Part shown: positions 31,355 through 40,995 of the stretch, piece after piece | How the letters are laid out: every line of letters starts with the position of its first letter | Numbering within the stretch: position 1 is the stretch's first letter | Assembly: GCA_900553595.1 (NCBI GenBank) | Contig: USEC01000001.1 | Coordinates: forward strand, 1-64,000 | DNA from: an uncultured Prevotella sp. | GTDB lineage: Bacteria; Bacteroidota; Bacteroidia; Bacteroidales; Bacteroidaceae | Reading direction: 5' to 3' | Length of the DNA stretch: 64,000 nucleotides | Translations under genes and position numbers: made by a program | The notes under the pieces: generated by a model | Seen by the model: the letters and a program-made list of their open reading frames with translations, nothing else | The model's database searches: none | What the model was told of the DNA's origin: nothing

Positions 31355-33220
31355 TCAGCCGGCGTGCTGCTTGCGGTCGTTCTCGATGAAGCGCAGGAGG
31401 TGCTCCACGGCTTCCTCTTCGGGAATGGCTTTTTCCACGCATTCCTTCTGTTTGTAGAGCGATATTCTGCCCGGTCCGGCTCCCACATATCCGTAGTCGG
31501 CGTCTGCCATTTCGCCGGGACCGTTCACTATGCAGCCCATGATGCCTATCTTGAGGCCTTTGAGGTGGGCTGTCGCCGCCTTTATGCGTGCTATGGTGGA
31601 GCGCAGGTCGTAGAGCGTGCGTCCGCAGCCGGGGCATGATATGTACTCCGTCTTCGATGTTCTGAGGCGTGCTGCCTGCAATATGGCGAATGCAGTGTCG
31701 GCAATGTCGGCGGTAGCGATGTCGCCGTCGTTCATGAGCCAGAGTCCGTCGGTGAGTCCGTCTATCATGAGTGCGCCCATGTCGGCGGCGGCTTCGAGTT
31801 GGAAGTCGGGCTTTTCGGCTGCATTGTGGCGGTACATCTGCGCGAAGACGACGGGGTTGAAGAGTCCGCCTCTCCACATCTCGTGTGTGAGGGCACGCTG
31901 CTCTCCGAGCCGGTTCTGGTGGTTGCTCACGGCCACTACCACCACTTCGGGGTGCGCCTTGAGGCATGTCATGTATTCTTCCGAGGGTACTCCCATCTGC
32001 AGCACGAGGAACTTCATGTCGGCCTTGACGCCTGCTATGAATGGCATGGCGTTGTACGGGAAGATGGGGTAAGTGTCCTTCTCGCCCGTGTAGGCGTTGA
32101 AATCCACGATGTAACGCTGTCCCTCACGGCGGTTTTCGGGCAGGTGTGTGCCGCAGTATATGTAGTCGGGGGTGGTGTCGGCTCCGAATTGTGGCGTGTC
32201 GTCGCCTTTGCCGGCGGCGGGCAGCGATGTTATCACCACCGGCACGTTGCTGCCTCCTATGTTGGCGACGGCTCGTGTGGGGCGGCGTGTGGGGCGCAGA
32301 TAGTCGAAATCGTCGGCCTGTGTTGCCGGAATCATGAGGTGTCCGCTGCGGCGTGTCATGTAGTCGGCAAGGTGTCGCGCCACGGGTATCTCGGCTTCCG
32401 GGGCTTCGCTGAGGCTCACTCTTATGGTGTCGCCTATGCCGTCGGCAAGGAGTGCGCCTATGCCTACGGCACTCTTTATGCGTCCGTCCTCTCCTTCGCC
32501 GGCTTCGGTGACGCCGAGGTGGAGCGGATAGTGCATGTCCTCCTTGTCCATCTCGCTGACAAGGAGGCGCACGGAGCGCACCATGACGACGGTGTTGGAG
32601 GCCTTTATGGAGATTACCACGTTGTCGAACTTCTCCTTCTTGCATATTCTGAGAAACTCCATGCAGCTTTCCACGATGCCTTCGGGTGTGTCGCCGTAGC
32701 GCGACATGATGCGGTCGGAGAGCGAACCGTGGTTCACGCCGATGCGTACCGCCGTGTTGTGCTCGCGGCAGATGTTGAGGAAGGGGATGAAACGGGCTTC
32801 GAGTTTGCGCAGTTCTTCGGCGTATTCGGCGTCGGTATATTCTATTTTCTTGAACACACGAGCCGGATCGACATAGTTGCCGGGGTTCACACGCACCTTT
32901 TCGGCGTAGAGTGCTGCCACATCAGCCACGTTGGCATTGAAGTGAACATCGGCTACAAGCGGTGTGGTGAAGCCTTGACGGCGCAGTTCTTCGTTGATGT
33001 TCTTGAGGTTTTCAGCCTCGCGCCGCCCTTGGGTGGTGAGCCGCACGAGTTCGCCTCCGGCTTCTATTATGAGTCGTGCCTGCTCCACACACGCTTCGGT
33101 GTCGTTGGTGTTGGTGGTCGTCATCGACTGTATTCGCACGGGGGCGTCGCCTCCTATCTGTATGTCGCCCACCTGTGTGGGGGTGGATGGGCGTCGGGTG
33201 TAATTGAAAATATCGGTCAT
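31355..33220 (-). CDS. ispG: 4-hydroxy-3-methylbut-2-enyl diphosphate synthase IspG (long form)
   Basis: 621 aa, the long IspG with an inserted domain between TIM barrel and Fe-S domain, as in Bacteroidetes, chlamydiae and plants. N-terminal barrel: VRIQSMTTTNTNDTEACVEQARLI and RIGVNHGSLSDRI. C-terminal [4Fe-4S] domain: ISCPGCGRTLYDL, then KIGIMGCIVNGPGEMADADYGYVGAGPG with the third cysteine and catalytic Glu. It reduces MEcPP to HMBPP in the MEP isoprenoid route. Followed by a strong terminator; downstream of purE, with 160 bp between. Confidence 0.96.
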   Translation of the reverse strand: MTDIFNYTRRPSTPTQVGDIQIGGDAPVRIQSMTTTNTNDTEACVEQARLIIEAGGELVRLTTQGRREAENLKNINEELRRQGFTTPLVADVHFNANVADVAALYAEKVRVNPGNYVDPARVFKKIEYTDAEYAEELRKLEARFIPFLNICREHNTAVRIGVNHGSLSDRIMSRYGDTPEGIVESCMEFLRICKKEKFDNVVISIKASNTVVMVRSVRLLVSEMDKEDMHYPLHLGVTEAGEGEDGRIKSAVGIGALLADGIGDTIRVSLSEAPEAEIPVARHLADYMTRRSGHLMIPATQADDFDYLRPTRRPTRAVANIGGSNVPVVITSLPAAGKGDDTPQFGADTTPDYIYCGTHLPENRREGQRYIVDFNAYTGEKDTYPIFPYNAMPFIAGVKADMKFLVLQMGVPSEEYMTCLKAHPEVVVVAVSNHQNRLGEQRALTHEMWRGGLFNPVVFAQMYRHNAAEKPDFQLEAAADMGALMIDGLTDGLWLMNDGDIATADIADTAFAILQAARLRTSKTEYISCPGCGRTLYDLRSTIARIKAATAHLKGLKIGIMGCIVNGPGEMADADYGYVGAGPGRISLYKQKECVEKAIPEEEAVEHLLRFIENDRKQHAG

Positions 33221-33381
33221 AGGACTTAAAAGTAAAAAAGTGAACTGGTAAAGAAGTAAAGGGCCGGGGTGGGAAGGGTAAAAGGGCAGAAGGGTAAAAA
33301 AAGCAGAAAGGGCGTGGCTGTGTGACGTGGTTGCGGAGCAGCCACGCCTTTTTACTTTTTTACTTTTTTACTTTTCTACTC

Positions 33382-33888
33382 TTAATTCGTCTTGTATTCG
33401 TACTTCACCTCTGCCAGGTCGCGGTTGGCCTTCTCTATCTTTTCGCCGAGTGTGGCTTTGTAAGCCGCCACTTTCCGTGCCGTTTCTTCGTCGGCAAGTG
33501 CTATCATTTCGCAGGCAAGGATTGCTGCATTCATCGCGCCGTTCACTCCTACGGTGGCTACGGGTATTCCCGGCGGCATCTGTATGATGGAGAGCATGGC
33601 GTCGAGTCCGTCGAGCATTCCCTTGATGGGTACTCCGATGACGGGCAGAGTGGTGCTTGCGGCTATCACTCCGGGCAGTGCCGCCGCCATTCCTGCGGCT
33701 GCGATGATGACTTTCACGCCGCGGTCCTTGGCTCCGCGGGCAAACTGTTCCACTGCGTCGGGGGTGCGGTGGGCTGAGAGTGCGTTCACTTCAAATGGGA
33801 TTTGCATGTCGTTAAGAAACTTGCATGCCTTTTCCATGACGGGCAGATCGCTTGTGCTGCCCATGATGATGCTTACTAATGGTGTCAT
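33382..33888 (-). CDS. purE: N5-carboxyaminoimidazole ribonucleotide mutase PurE
   Basis: 168 aa. Class I PurE: PLVSIIMGSTSDLPVMEKA, the substrate loop SAHRTPDAV, IIAAAGMAAALPGVIAASTTLPVIGVP and the end LDGLDAMLSIIQMPPGIPVATVGVNGAMNAA. It converts N5-CAIR to CAIR in purine synthesis. Lies between a PAP2 membrane protein and ispG in one orientation; the gaps (70 and 160 bp) leave operon structure open. Confidence 0.96.
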   Translation of the reverse strand: MTPLVSIIMGSTSDLPVMEKACKFLNDMQIPFEVNALSAHRTPDAVEQFARGAKDRGVKVIIAAAGMAAALPGVIAASTTLPVIGVPIKGMLDGLDAMLSIIQMPPGIPVATVGVNGAMNAAILACEMIALADEETARKVAAYKATLGEKIEKANRDLAEVKYEYKTN

Positions 33889-33958
33889 ATAATGTGTTTT
33901 TTTAAGTGAGCTTTTTGTGTGATTTGGGGTGTATGCGGTGCTGTGGCGGAGTGTGTTC

Positions 33959-34576
33959 TTACAGGAACAGTATCACGGAATAGCTGCTTGCCAGTCCCAC
34001 ACCGAAGCCGGCGACCACCTGCGTGAGTGTGTGCTGGCGCAGAATCATGCGGCTGCTGCCCACCATTCCTGCGAGTATGAGCACGAAGCTGAGCCACGAC
34101 ACGGGGTTGAACATGAAGATGATGGAGAATGCTATGAGTGCGCCTGCCACGCCGCCGATGGCTGCCGTGTGGGTGGATATCTTCCACCACACGTTTATCA
34201 GTGCGCAGAGTATCTGTATGACGAGTGCCGCCATGAGTATGTTGCTCATAAAGTGGGGAATGTTGAAGCGGTGCATCACATAGTAGCCGGTGAAGTAGCA
34301 GAGTATGGAGATGATGTAGGGCACCATGCGGCGTTCCTTCTTTCCGAGCTCTATGAGTGTCCATCCCTGGTGGTGGCGGTAGAAGTGTATGATGAGAGTG
34401 GGCATGAGTATGGTGAAGAGATACACCATTGCGAGCACGGCTATCTTGTAGGGCCACGGCATCAGACTGAGATAGCTGAACGTGAAGAGGGCTATCAGTC
34501 CTACAAGCGACAGATAGAATGGTGTGAACACCATGCTGAGTATGCGTGCGGCGAGGATAATGTTCTTTTCTTTCAT
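33959..34576 (-). CDS. PAP2-like phosphatase family membrane protein
   Basis: 205 aa with five to six TM helices. The C-terminal part carries PAP2-type motifs: KISTHTAAIGG and SRMILRQHTLTQVVAGFGVG (SRxxxxxH-like), in the positions expected for a lipid phosphatase such as undecaprenyl-pyrophosphate phosphatase. The KX6RP motif of classical PAP2 is weak, replaced by KKERRMVPY. Substrate is likely a lipid phosphate at the periplasmic face. Between rpoN and purE. Confidence 0.75.
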   Translation of the reverse strand: MKEKNIILAARILSMVFTPFYLSLVGLIALFTFSYLSLMPWPYKIAVLAMVYLFTILMPTLIIHFYRHHQGWTLIELGKKERRMVPYIISILCYFTGYYVMHRFNIPHFMSNILMAALVIQILCALINVWWKISTHTAAIGGVAGALIAFSIIFMFNPVSWLSFVLILAGMVGSSRMILRQHTLTQVVAGFGVGLASSYSVILFL

Positions 34577-34599
34577 ATTCTTTGCAAGATTATTTCAGG

Positions 34600-34708
34600 G
34601 CAGGGGGAGTGGTGTAAGGGGCTTGGAGGAGTGGGCCTTTCTAAGCCTTTCTGGGCCTTTCTGAGCCTTTGGGGCGGGGCTTTTTGGCCTTTTTGGGGAT
34701 TCTTTCAG
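34600..34708. repeat. Family D array at the rpoN 3' end
   Basis: GGGCCTTTCT, AAGCCTTTCT, GGGCCTTTCT, GAGCCTTTGG in near-perfect 10-nt tandem (34634-34674), 40 bp downstream of the rpoN stop. Confidence 0.8.
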
Positions 34709-34710
34709 GC

Positions 34711-36243
34711 TTATTTTCGGAGCCTTGCTACGGGTATTCCGAGCTGTTCGCGGTACTTTGCCACGGTGCGGCGTGCGATGGGGAAGCCGTGTTGTGCCAT
34801 TGCTTTTGTGAGGGCGTCGTCGCTCATGGGCTTCTTTTTGTCCTCGTTGTCGATGATTTCCTTCAGTGCGAGCTTCATCTTCCGGGTGGAAAGCTCTTCG
34901 CCTCCGCTTGTGGTGTAGCCGTCGCTGAAGAAGAATCGCAGCGGGAAGGTGCCCCAGTTGGTCTGCGCGTACTTCACGTTGCTCACACGGGAGACGGTGC
35001 TTATGTCGAGTCCGGTGCGGTCGGCGATGTTCTTCAGTATCATGGGCTTGAGGTCGGCTTCGTCGCCGTCGAGGAAGAACTTGCGCTGCCAGTCGATTAT
35101 CGCCTGCATGGTGATGGTAAGTGTGCGCTGCCGTTGCTTCACGGCGTCGATGTAGTTCTGTGCCCGTTCCACCTTCTCCTTGGCGTAGAGGAGTGCTTCC
35201 TTGTCGCGTCGCGACATCGACTGGCGGTTGTTCCTGTATGCCTCCACCATGTCGGCGAATGTCGGCGAGACGCTCAGTGTGGGTATGTTGCCGGTGTTGA
35301 GTGTGAATGTTATGTTGCCGTTGTCGTCGGTGTCGATGATGAAGTCGGGTGTTATCTGCTGCACGTTGCGTCCTTCCGTCTCTCCGAGCGATGCTCCCGG
35401 CTTCGGGTTCAGTTTGCGCAGCTCGTCGTGCAGGCGTTGTGCCGTGTCCTCGCCGATGCCGAGCGAGGAGCGTATCTTGTCCCAGTGTTTCTTTGTGAAC
35501 TCGTCGAAAAGGTCGGTGACGACGCGCTTCATGAGTCGGCGCATGTCGTCGTCGGGTCGGCGTTGTATCTGCAACAGGAGGCATTCCTGCAGCGTGTGTG
35601 CCCCGATGCCGGGCGGGTCGAAGGTCTGCAGTATGTGCAGCACGTCGTCCACTTGCTTTTCTGTGATGTCGAGCCCGTGGTAGATGGCGAGTTCGTCGGC
35701 TATGGTCATGCTGTCCTTGCGCAGTAGTCCGTCGTCGTCGAGCGACCCGATGATGTACTCCATTATCTCTTCCTGCTGCGGTGTGAGCGTGGTTTCGCCC
35801 ATCTGCTCCTTCAGACGGTCGTAGAAGGAGACGGTGTCGCCATACACCATCTCTTCGTAATCGGCGGAGTCGGTGGCGGAGTCGGTGCGGTAGGATGCCA
35901 CGGGCATGTCGTCGTCGCGCCCTATTCCTTCGAGGGCGTCGTTGAGTGCCGACTCGCGTTCCTCGCGTTCCTGGTCGCTGTCAAACTGCTCGTCGTATGT
36001 CTTTTCGTCGTTGTCGTTGTCTGCCGATGCCGGTGTGTCGGGCATGTCGTTGTGTTCTGCGGCGAGGGCGTCGTCGGGCGACGAGGCTTCGAGTGCCGGA
36101 TTGTCGTCGAGTTCGGCGTTGATGTTCTCCTCAAGTTCGGTCAGCGGCATCTCCAACAGGTGCACCTGAAGCATCTGCTGTGCCGACAGACGCTGCACTT
36201 GCTGCAACTTCTGTTCCTGCGTCTGTATGAGTTTCTGAGCCAT
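34711..36243 (-). CDS. rpoN: RNA polymerase sigma-54 factor RpoN
   Basis: 510 aa. Region I at the N-terminus is Gln/Leu-rich (LIQTQEQKLQQVQRLSAQQMLQ) for activator interaction; region II is strongly acidic (about 50-105). The core-binding domain follows, with IGAHTLQECLLLQIQ, then the HTH region. The RpoN box is ARRTVAKYREQLGIPVA at the end. It directs transcription from -24/-12 promoters with AAA activators. Bacteroidales genomes usually carry a single rpoN. Its own promoter (minus-strand TATCTTTG at 36264-36271) is 20 bp upstream of the ATG. Confidence 0.95.
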   Translation of the reverse strand: MAQKLIQTQEQKLQQVQRLSAQQMLQVHLLEMPLTELEENINAELDDNPALEASSPDDALAAEHNDMPDTPASADNDNDEKTYDEQFDSDQEREERESALNDALEGIGRDDDMPVASYRTDSATDSADYEEMVYGDTVSFYDRLKEQMGETTLTPQQEEIMEYIIGSLDDDGLLRKDSMTIADELAIYHGLDITEKQVDDVLHILQTFDPPGIGAHTLQECLLLQIQRRPDDDMRRLMKRVVTDLFDEFTKKHWDKIRSSLGIGEDTAQRLHDELRKLNPKPGASLGETEGRNVQQITPDFIIDTDDNGNITFTLNTGNIPTLSVSPTFADMVEAYRNNRQSMSRRDKEALLYAKEKVERAQNYIDAVKQRQRTLTITMQAIIDWQRKFFLDGDEADLKPMILKNIADRTGLDISTVSRVSNVKYAQTNWGTFPLRFFFSDGYTTSGGEELSTRKMKLALKEIIDNEDKKKPMSDDALTKAMAQHGFPIARRTVAKYREQLGIPVARLRK

Positions 36244-36263
36244 TATGCAATCTTTCTTTACTG

Positions 36264-36271
36264 CAAAGATA
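36264..36271 (-). promoter_or_regulatory. rpoN -7 promoter element
   Basis: TATCTTTG on the minus strand close to the start codon; no clear -33 box, leader nearly absent. Confidence 0.5.
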
Positions 36272-36339
36272 GTGCATTTTCACGATATAAGTAATAAAAG
36301 GGAGAGGAAATGATGGTTTGGAATTTTGATTTTAGAATA

Positions 36340-36545
36340 CAGGAGTTAAGAATTCAGGAGTTAAGCCATTAGCTTTTTCATAACTTTTAACTCCTATAGG
36401 AGGTTGAGCGTCCCGCTCGACAACACTGAGCAAGCCTGCCAATTATGAATTCTTGATTGTGAATTGTCCGGATGGTGTTGTCGAGCGGGACGCTCGACCT
36501 CCTATGGCAAGCAAAGCATACGGCTTAACTTCTTAACTCCTTAAC
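36340..36545. repeat. Family A nested palindrome, copy 4
   Basis: Arms 36398-36426 and 36475-36503, 29 nt with one mismatch (AGGAGGTTGAGCG on the left), 48-nt centre. Flanked by AGTTAAGAATTCAGG units on the left and AAGCAAAGCATACGGCTTAACTTC on the right. Fills most of the gap between the divergent rpoN and GIN-domain genes; nothing coding seen in 36272-36707. Confidence 0.85.
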
Positions 36546-36707
36546 TTCTTAACTCCTTCCCCCAACCCCTTCCCCCTCCCTCAACTCTAAAAAAATCTTA
36601 ATTCCTTTCTCTTTTTGTCCAGAAATCCCTGCTTTGTGCGTTTGTCTTTTACAGGTGTGCAGAAGGCGCACTGTCGGACTAGTATAAATCAGAAAAAGCA
36701 AGAGAAT

Positions 36708-37889
36708 ATGAAGAATCTGGTATTGTCGGCACTGCTGGTGCTGTTTTCATTGGGATGTATGGCGGCTGATCGCGAGATTCCTGTCGGCCGCACGGTGGAC
36801 ATAACGGGTGTGGAGCGCATTGAGGCTTTCAGCTCGGTAAAGGTGCATTACACGCAGGGAAAGGGCAGCACCGTGCTCGTGAAGGAGAACGGGACGGCGA
36901 ACAGCGAAGTGACGGTGAATGGCAAGACGCTCTGCATAAAGCTTCCGGCTCTCGAGAAAAGTCCTGCCGGCGTGTCGCGCAGCGTGGGCGGCCGTGTGGT
37001 TGTCGTGGGCAACAATTCCTACGATGTGCGTACGGAGGTGTTTGTCACGCTCCCGGCCCTGCGTATGGTGCGCAATTCGAGAAGCCTCAACTTCGAGGCG
37101 GAACGGCCCATCGACACTGCCGGCGGCACTCTGACACTGGAAAATTCGGGCAGTATGCAAGCATCTTTTTCCGCTATTAACGACAGCAACGGCAGCCGGA
37201 TTGATCTCCACAACAGCGGTTCGCTGCGCATCGGCATGGACCGTACTGCCGTGAACGAGTTCGCCATGAACAACTCCGGCTCGCTCACTGCCGAAATGAA
37301 GAGTCTGGCTGCGGACGGAAAGGTGGGGCTGCACAACTCCGGGAGTCTGCGTCTGGCGCTGCCGGAGGTGACTGCCAGCCGTTTCGAATGCGGCAACAAC
37401 GGTTCCATACATGTGGGCAACATGACGGTGAAGTCGTCCGTCTTCAAGTATTCCAACAGCGGCAGCGACAGCGAACAGACTCTTATGCGTGTCGTGAGCG
37501 GCGAGTGCAGCATATCCAACTTCGGCGTGATGAACCGCAGTTTCGAGGTGGGCAGGGGTGCCGGCGACAACAGTGCGCGGCTCGACTTCACCAGCAAGGG
37601 CGTCGCCAAAGGCAGTCTGAAGTTTACGGGCGGCACTGCGACGATGGACATCGACGGCGTGTGCAGAACCGATATCGTGGTGGACTGCTCCGTGCTTAAC
37701 CTCACCGCCAGCGAAGGAAGCAAGGTGAACGTGTCGGGGCATGCCGCCAACTTCGCCTACAACGGCAGTGAAAAGTCTCTGAAAGCCTCCTCGCTGAAGT
37801 ACGACAGCTCAACGAAAAAGCGGGGCAAGAGCGGCGATGTGCTCTGGCAGAACAATGGTGGAGGAGAGGTGAACCAGTTTAATCCGTAA
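36708..37889 (+). CDS. Secreted GIN-domain (DUF2807) protein
   Basis: 393 aa from the ATG at 36708, which gives the signal peptide MKNLVLSALLVLFSLGCMA. The frame opens 93 nt earlier but those residues are not signal-like. After VGRTVDITGVERIEAFSSVKVHYTQGKG comes the GIN domain, a right-handed beta-helix of repeats seen as ENSGSMQASF, HNSGSLRIGM, NNSGSLTAEM and HNSGSLRLAL. The family is annotated 'auto-transporter adhesin head GIN', but its function is unproven. Cysteine C18 near the cleavage site raises a possible lipoprotein, though the box (SLGC) is only fair. Single-gene unit. Confidence 0.9.
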   Translation: MKNLVLSALLVLFSLGCMAADREIPVGRTVDITGVERIEAFSSVKVHYTQGKGSTVLVKENGTANSEVTVNGKTLCIKLPALEKSPAGVSRSVGGRVVVVGNNSYDVRTEVFVTLPALRMVRNSRSLNFEAERPIDTAGGTLTLENSGSMQASFSAINDSNGSRIDLHNSGSLRIGMDRTAVNEFAMNNSGSLTAEMKSLAADGKVGLHNSGSLRLALPEVTASRFECGNNGSIHVGNMTVKSSVFKYSNSGSDSEQTLMRVVSGECSISNFGVMNRSFEVGRGAGDNSARLDFTSKGVAKGSLKFTGGTATMDIDGVCRTDIVVDCSVLNLTASEGSKVNVSGHAANFAYNGSEKSLKASSLKYDSSTKKRGKSGDVLWQNNGGGEVNQFNP

Positions 37890-37910
37890 GGAAGGAGGGG
37901 GACTCAAAGC

Positions 37911-38052
37911 GGGAGTTATCGGGAGTTATCGGAAGTTAATCCGCCTGCGGCGGATGGAAGGTAACGGACATTACCATTAGTTTTCAATGGGTTCTGCTAT
38001 TGTCCGTTATCTTCCTTTAACTTCCGGCGAAGCCTAACTTCCGATAACTCCC
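37911..38052. repeat. Family B inverted repeat, copy 3
   Basis: Arms GGAAGGTAACGGACA (37956-37970) and TGTCCGTTATCTTCC (38001-38015); same modules and order as copy 1. It lies after the stop of the GIN-domain gene. Confidence 0.85.
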
Positions 38053-38089
38053 ACCTTGCCCCTTCCAACTGACTTTCTGCCCGTCTCAA

Positions 38090-38176
38090 AAACAAGGCTT
38101 CTTTGCCTCGCAAACAAGGCTTGCTTACATATAAAACAAGGCTTCTTTGTAGTGCAAAGAAGCCTTGTTTTTTTTG
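38090..38176. terminator. Family C repeat forming a terminator between convergent genes
   Basis: The last pair, AACAAGGCTTCTTTG-TAGTG-CAAAGAAGCCTTGTT followed by T8, is a perfect 15-bp stem. With the units before it, the element lies between the 3' ends of the GIN gene (+) and mutS (-), so it can stop transcription from the left and, with its A run, from the right. A decayed family A half-copy (AGGAGGTCGGGCG) follows at 38217. Confidence 0.8.
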
Positions 38177-38247
38177 GTAATGTTTTCTGTCTTGCGAGGT
38201 GACGCGACGACTGATAGGAGGTCGGGCGTATCGTTATGAATCGCTTT

Positions 38248-40896
38248 TCAGCTTTTCCCCGTGAGAATTTTCTTTATGTCGTTGAGCTTGTTGAGTGCTT
38301 CCATGGGCGTGAGGTTGTCGATGTCGAGTCCGGTAATCTCGTCGCGCACCTGGCACAGCACGGGGTCGTCGAGCTGGAAGAAGCTGAGTTGCATTCCTCC
38401 CTGGGGCGTCTGTATGTGCTCGGCGTGCGGTTTCGGTTTGTGGCAGGAGTCGGTTCCCACCTGCGACCCCTCCTCTTCGAGCTGCTTCAGTATGTCGGTG
38501 GCACGCCTTACTATCTGTTTCGGCATTCCGGCAATCTCGGCTACATGTATGCCGAACGAGTGTTCGGAGCCGCCGGGCATCAGCTTTCGCAGGAATATCA
38601 CCTTGCCGTTCACCTCGCGCACCGACACGTTGAAGTTCTTTATGCGTGCGAAGTTCTTCTCCATCTCGTTGAGTTCGTGGTAGTGTGTGGCGAAGAGCGT
38701 GCGTGCACGGGTCTTCGCGTGCTCGTGCAGATACTCCACTATGGCCCACGCTATGGATATGCCGTCGTAGGTGCTGGTGCCGCGTCCGAGTTCGTCGAAG
38801 AGCACGAGCGAGCGCGGTGTGGCGTTGTTGAGTATGTTGGCGGCTTCGGTCATCTCCACCATGAAGGTGCTCTCGCCGAGCGAGATGTTGTCCGATGCGC
38901 CCACACGGGTGAATATCTTGTCCACGAGTCCTATGCTTGCGCTGTCGGCAGGGACGAAACTTCCCATCTGAGCCATCAGTACTATGAGGGCCGTCTGGCG
39001 CAGGAGTGCCGATTTTCCCGCCATGTTGGGACCCGTGATTATCATTATCTGCTGCGTGTCGGTGTCGAGCCGTATGTCGTTTGGCACATAGCTCTCGCCC
39101 GGCGGCAGCTGCGTCTCTATCACGGGGTGGCGTCCCTGGCGTATGTCGAGCACGTCGTCGTCGGCAGAAATGACGGGGCGCACATAGCGGTGCTCCTCCG
39201 CCGCATAGGCGAACGAGAGCAGGCAGTCGATGCGTGCGACGAGATTGGCGTCGGTCTGTATCTGCGGTATGTAGTCCTGGAGTGCCGTCACGAGTTCGTT
39301 GAAGAGTCGTGTCTCGAGTGAGAGTATCTTCTCGTCGGCTCCCATGATTTTCTCTTCATACTCCTTCAGTTCCTGTGTGATGTAGCGTTCGGCGTTGGCG
39401 AGCGTCTGCTTGCGCACCCATTCGGGCGGTACGCAGTCCTTGTAGGTGTTGCGCACTTCGAGATAGTAGCCGAAGACATTGTTGTAGCCCACCTTCAGCG
39501 ACTGTATGCCGGTGCGTTCGGCCTCGCGTTGCTGTATCTCCATGAGGAAGTCCTTGCCTCCGCGCGATATGCGTCGCAGCTCGTCGAGCTCCGGCGAGAA
39601 ACCGTCGGCTATCACTCCGCCCTTGTTCACGAGCTGCGGCGGGTCGGGCTGTATCTCCCTTGCTATGCGTTCACGCACGCTTTCGCAGGGGTTCAGGCGT
39701 TCGCCGATGCTGGCGAGTGCTTCGTTGCCGGTGTCGAGGCATGCCTTCTTCAGTGGGGCGATGGCTTCGAGGGCGTTGCGCAGCTGCACTATTTCGCGCG
39801 GTGAGACGCGCCCTACCGCCACTTTCGATGTGATGCGCTCCATGTCGCCCATGCGGTGGAGCAGCTCGTCGGTGGTGTTGCGGAACGAGGGGGAGCGGAA
39901 GAAGTGCTCCACGACATCGAGACGGCTGCCTATCGTGGCGGCGTCGAGCAGCGGGAACACCATCCATCGCTTCAGCATACGGCCGCCCATGGGGGTGATG
40001 GTGCGGTCGATTACGTCGAGGAGCGACGCTCCGTCGCTCTGCATCGCCTGCGTGAGTTCGAGTGAGCGTATGGTGAAGTTGTCCAGGCGCACATAGCGGT
40101 CCTCCTCGATGCGTGAGAGTGCCGTTATGTGTGATATGTGCGTGTGCTGCGTGAGTTCAAGGTATTGCAGTACGGCTCCCGACGCTATCACGCCCAGTTG
40201 CAGGTGTTCCACGCCGAAGCCTTTTAGCGACTTGGTGCCGAAGTGGCGCAGAAGCTTCTGCCGTGCGCTCTGGTCGGTGAACATCCAGTCGTCGAGTTCG
40301 AACACGCACCAGCGTGCTCCGAAGTGCTCCTCGAACTGCTTCTTCATGGAACGGTCGTACAGCACCTCCTTGGGCTGCATCGTTCCGAGCAGCTTGTCGA
40401 TGTAGTCGAACGAGCCTTCGCCCGTGAGGAACTCGCCCGTGGAGATGTCGAGGAACGCCACGCCGCACTTCTTCTGGTTGAAACAGACGGCGGCGAGGAA
40501 GTTGTTCTCCTTGTAGTTGAGCACGTTGTCGCCCATCGCCACGCCCGGAGTGACGAGTTCCGTGATGCCGCGCTTGACGAGAGTCTTGGTGAGTTTGGGG
40601 TCTTCCAGCTGGTCGCAGATGGCCACACGCCGTCCGGCGCGTATGAGTTTCGGCAGGTAAGTGTCGAGGGCGTGGTGCGGGAATCCCGCCATTTCTGTGG
40701 CGTCCTTCTGTCTGCCGTTGTTGCGCCGTGTGAGAGTTATGCCCAGAATCCTTGCCGCTGCGACGGCGTCGGCGGCGTAGGTCTCGTAGAAGTCGCCGCA
40801 GCGGAAGAGCAGCAGAGCATCGGGATGTTTCTCTTTTAGGGAGTAGAACTGGCGCATCATGGGCGTGAGTCCGTCGTCCTTTGTCTTTTGTGGCAT
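38248..40896 (-). CDS. mutS: DNA mismatch repair protein MutS
   Basis: 882 aa. Mismatch-binding domain I with FYETYAADA (the Phe-X-Glu motif), core and clamp domains, and the ATPase domain with Walker A TGPNMAGKSALLRQ, Walker B LVLFDELGRGTSTYDG and FATHYHEL. The C-terminus holds the helix-turn-helix dimer end. MutS recognises mismatches and recruits MutL. Its 3' end meets a terminator-like family C repeat; upstream lies the DUF4465 gene of the cobalamin locus, 99 bp away. Confidence 0.97.
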   Translation of the reverse strand: MPQKTKDDGLTPMMRQFYSLKEKHPDALLLFRCGDFYETYAADAVAAARILGITLTRRNNGRQKDATEMAGFPHHALDTYLPKLIRAGRRVAICDQLEDPKLTKTLVKRGITELVTPGVAMGDNVLNYKENNFLAAVCFNQKKCGVAFLDISTGEFLTGEGSFDYIDKLLGTMQPKEVLYDRSMKKQFEEHFGARWCVFELDDWMFTDQSARQKLLRHFGTKSLKGFGVEHLQLGVIASGAVLQYLELTQHTHISHITALSRIEEDRYVRLDNFTIRSLELTQAMQSDGASLLDVIDRTITPMGGRMLKRWMVFPLLDAATIGSRLDVVEHFFRSPSFRNTTDELLHRMGDMERITSKVAVGRVSPREIVQLRNALEAIAPLKKACLDTGNEALASIGERLNPCESVRERIAREIQPDPPQLVNKGGVIADGFSPELDELRRISRGGKDFLMEIQQREAERTGIQSLKVGYNNVFGYYLEVRNTYKDCVPPEWVRKQTLANAERYITQELKEYEEKIMGADEKILSLETRLFNELVTALQDYIPQIQTDANLVARIDCLLSFAYAAEEHRYVRPVISADDDVLDIRQGRHPVIETQLPPGESYVPNDIRLDTDTQQIMIITGPNMAGKSALLRQTALIVLMAQMGSFVPADSASIGLVDKIFTRVGASDNISLGESTFMVEMTEAANILNNATPRSLVLFDELGRGTSTYDGISIAWAIVEYLHEHAKTRARTLFATHYHELNEMEKNFARIKNFNVSVREVNGKVIFLRKLMPGGSEHSFGIHVAEIAGMPKQIVRRATDILKQLEEEGSQVGTDSCHKPKPHAEHIQTPQGGMQLSFFQLDDPVLCQVRDEITGLDIDNLTPMEALNKLNDIKKILTGKS

Positions 40897-40995
40897 GACA
40901 GTTTGGCTTGAAATGTTTTATGATTTATGATGAAAGGGGTTCTTGCAAAAGTCCGCTTTTTTTTCGGGTTGTGCAAGTTTTTAAAGTGAAAATTT

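Larger units (their letters stand above)
30727..31355. other. Gene-free region between leuS and ispG
   Basis: Holds the minus-strand leuS promoter (-7 at 30871-30878), a family C repeat (30965-31055), a plus-strand promoter (31114-31144) and a bidirectional terminator (31288-31317). The ORFs readable here are rich in repeat-encoded residues and are not credible. Confidence 0.6.
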
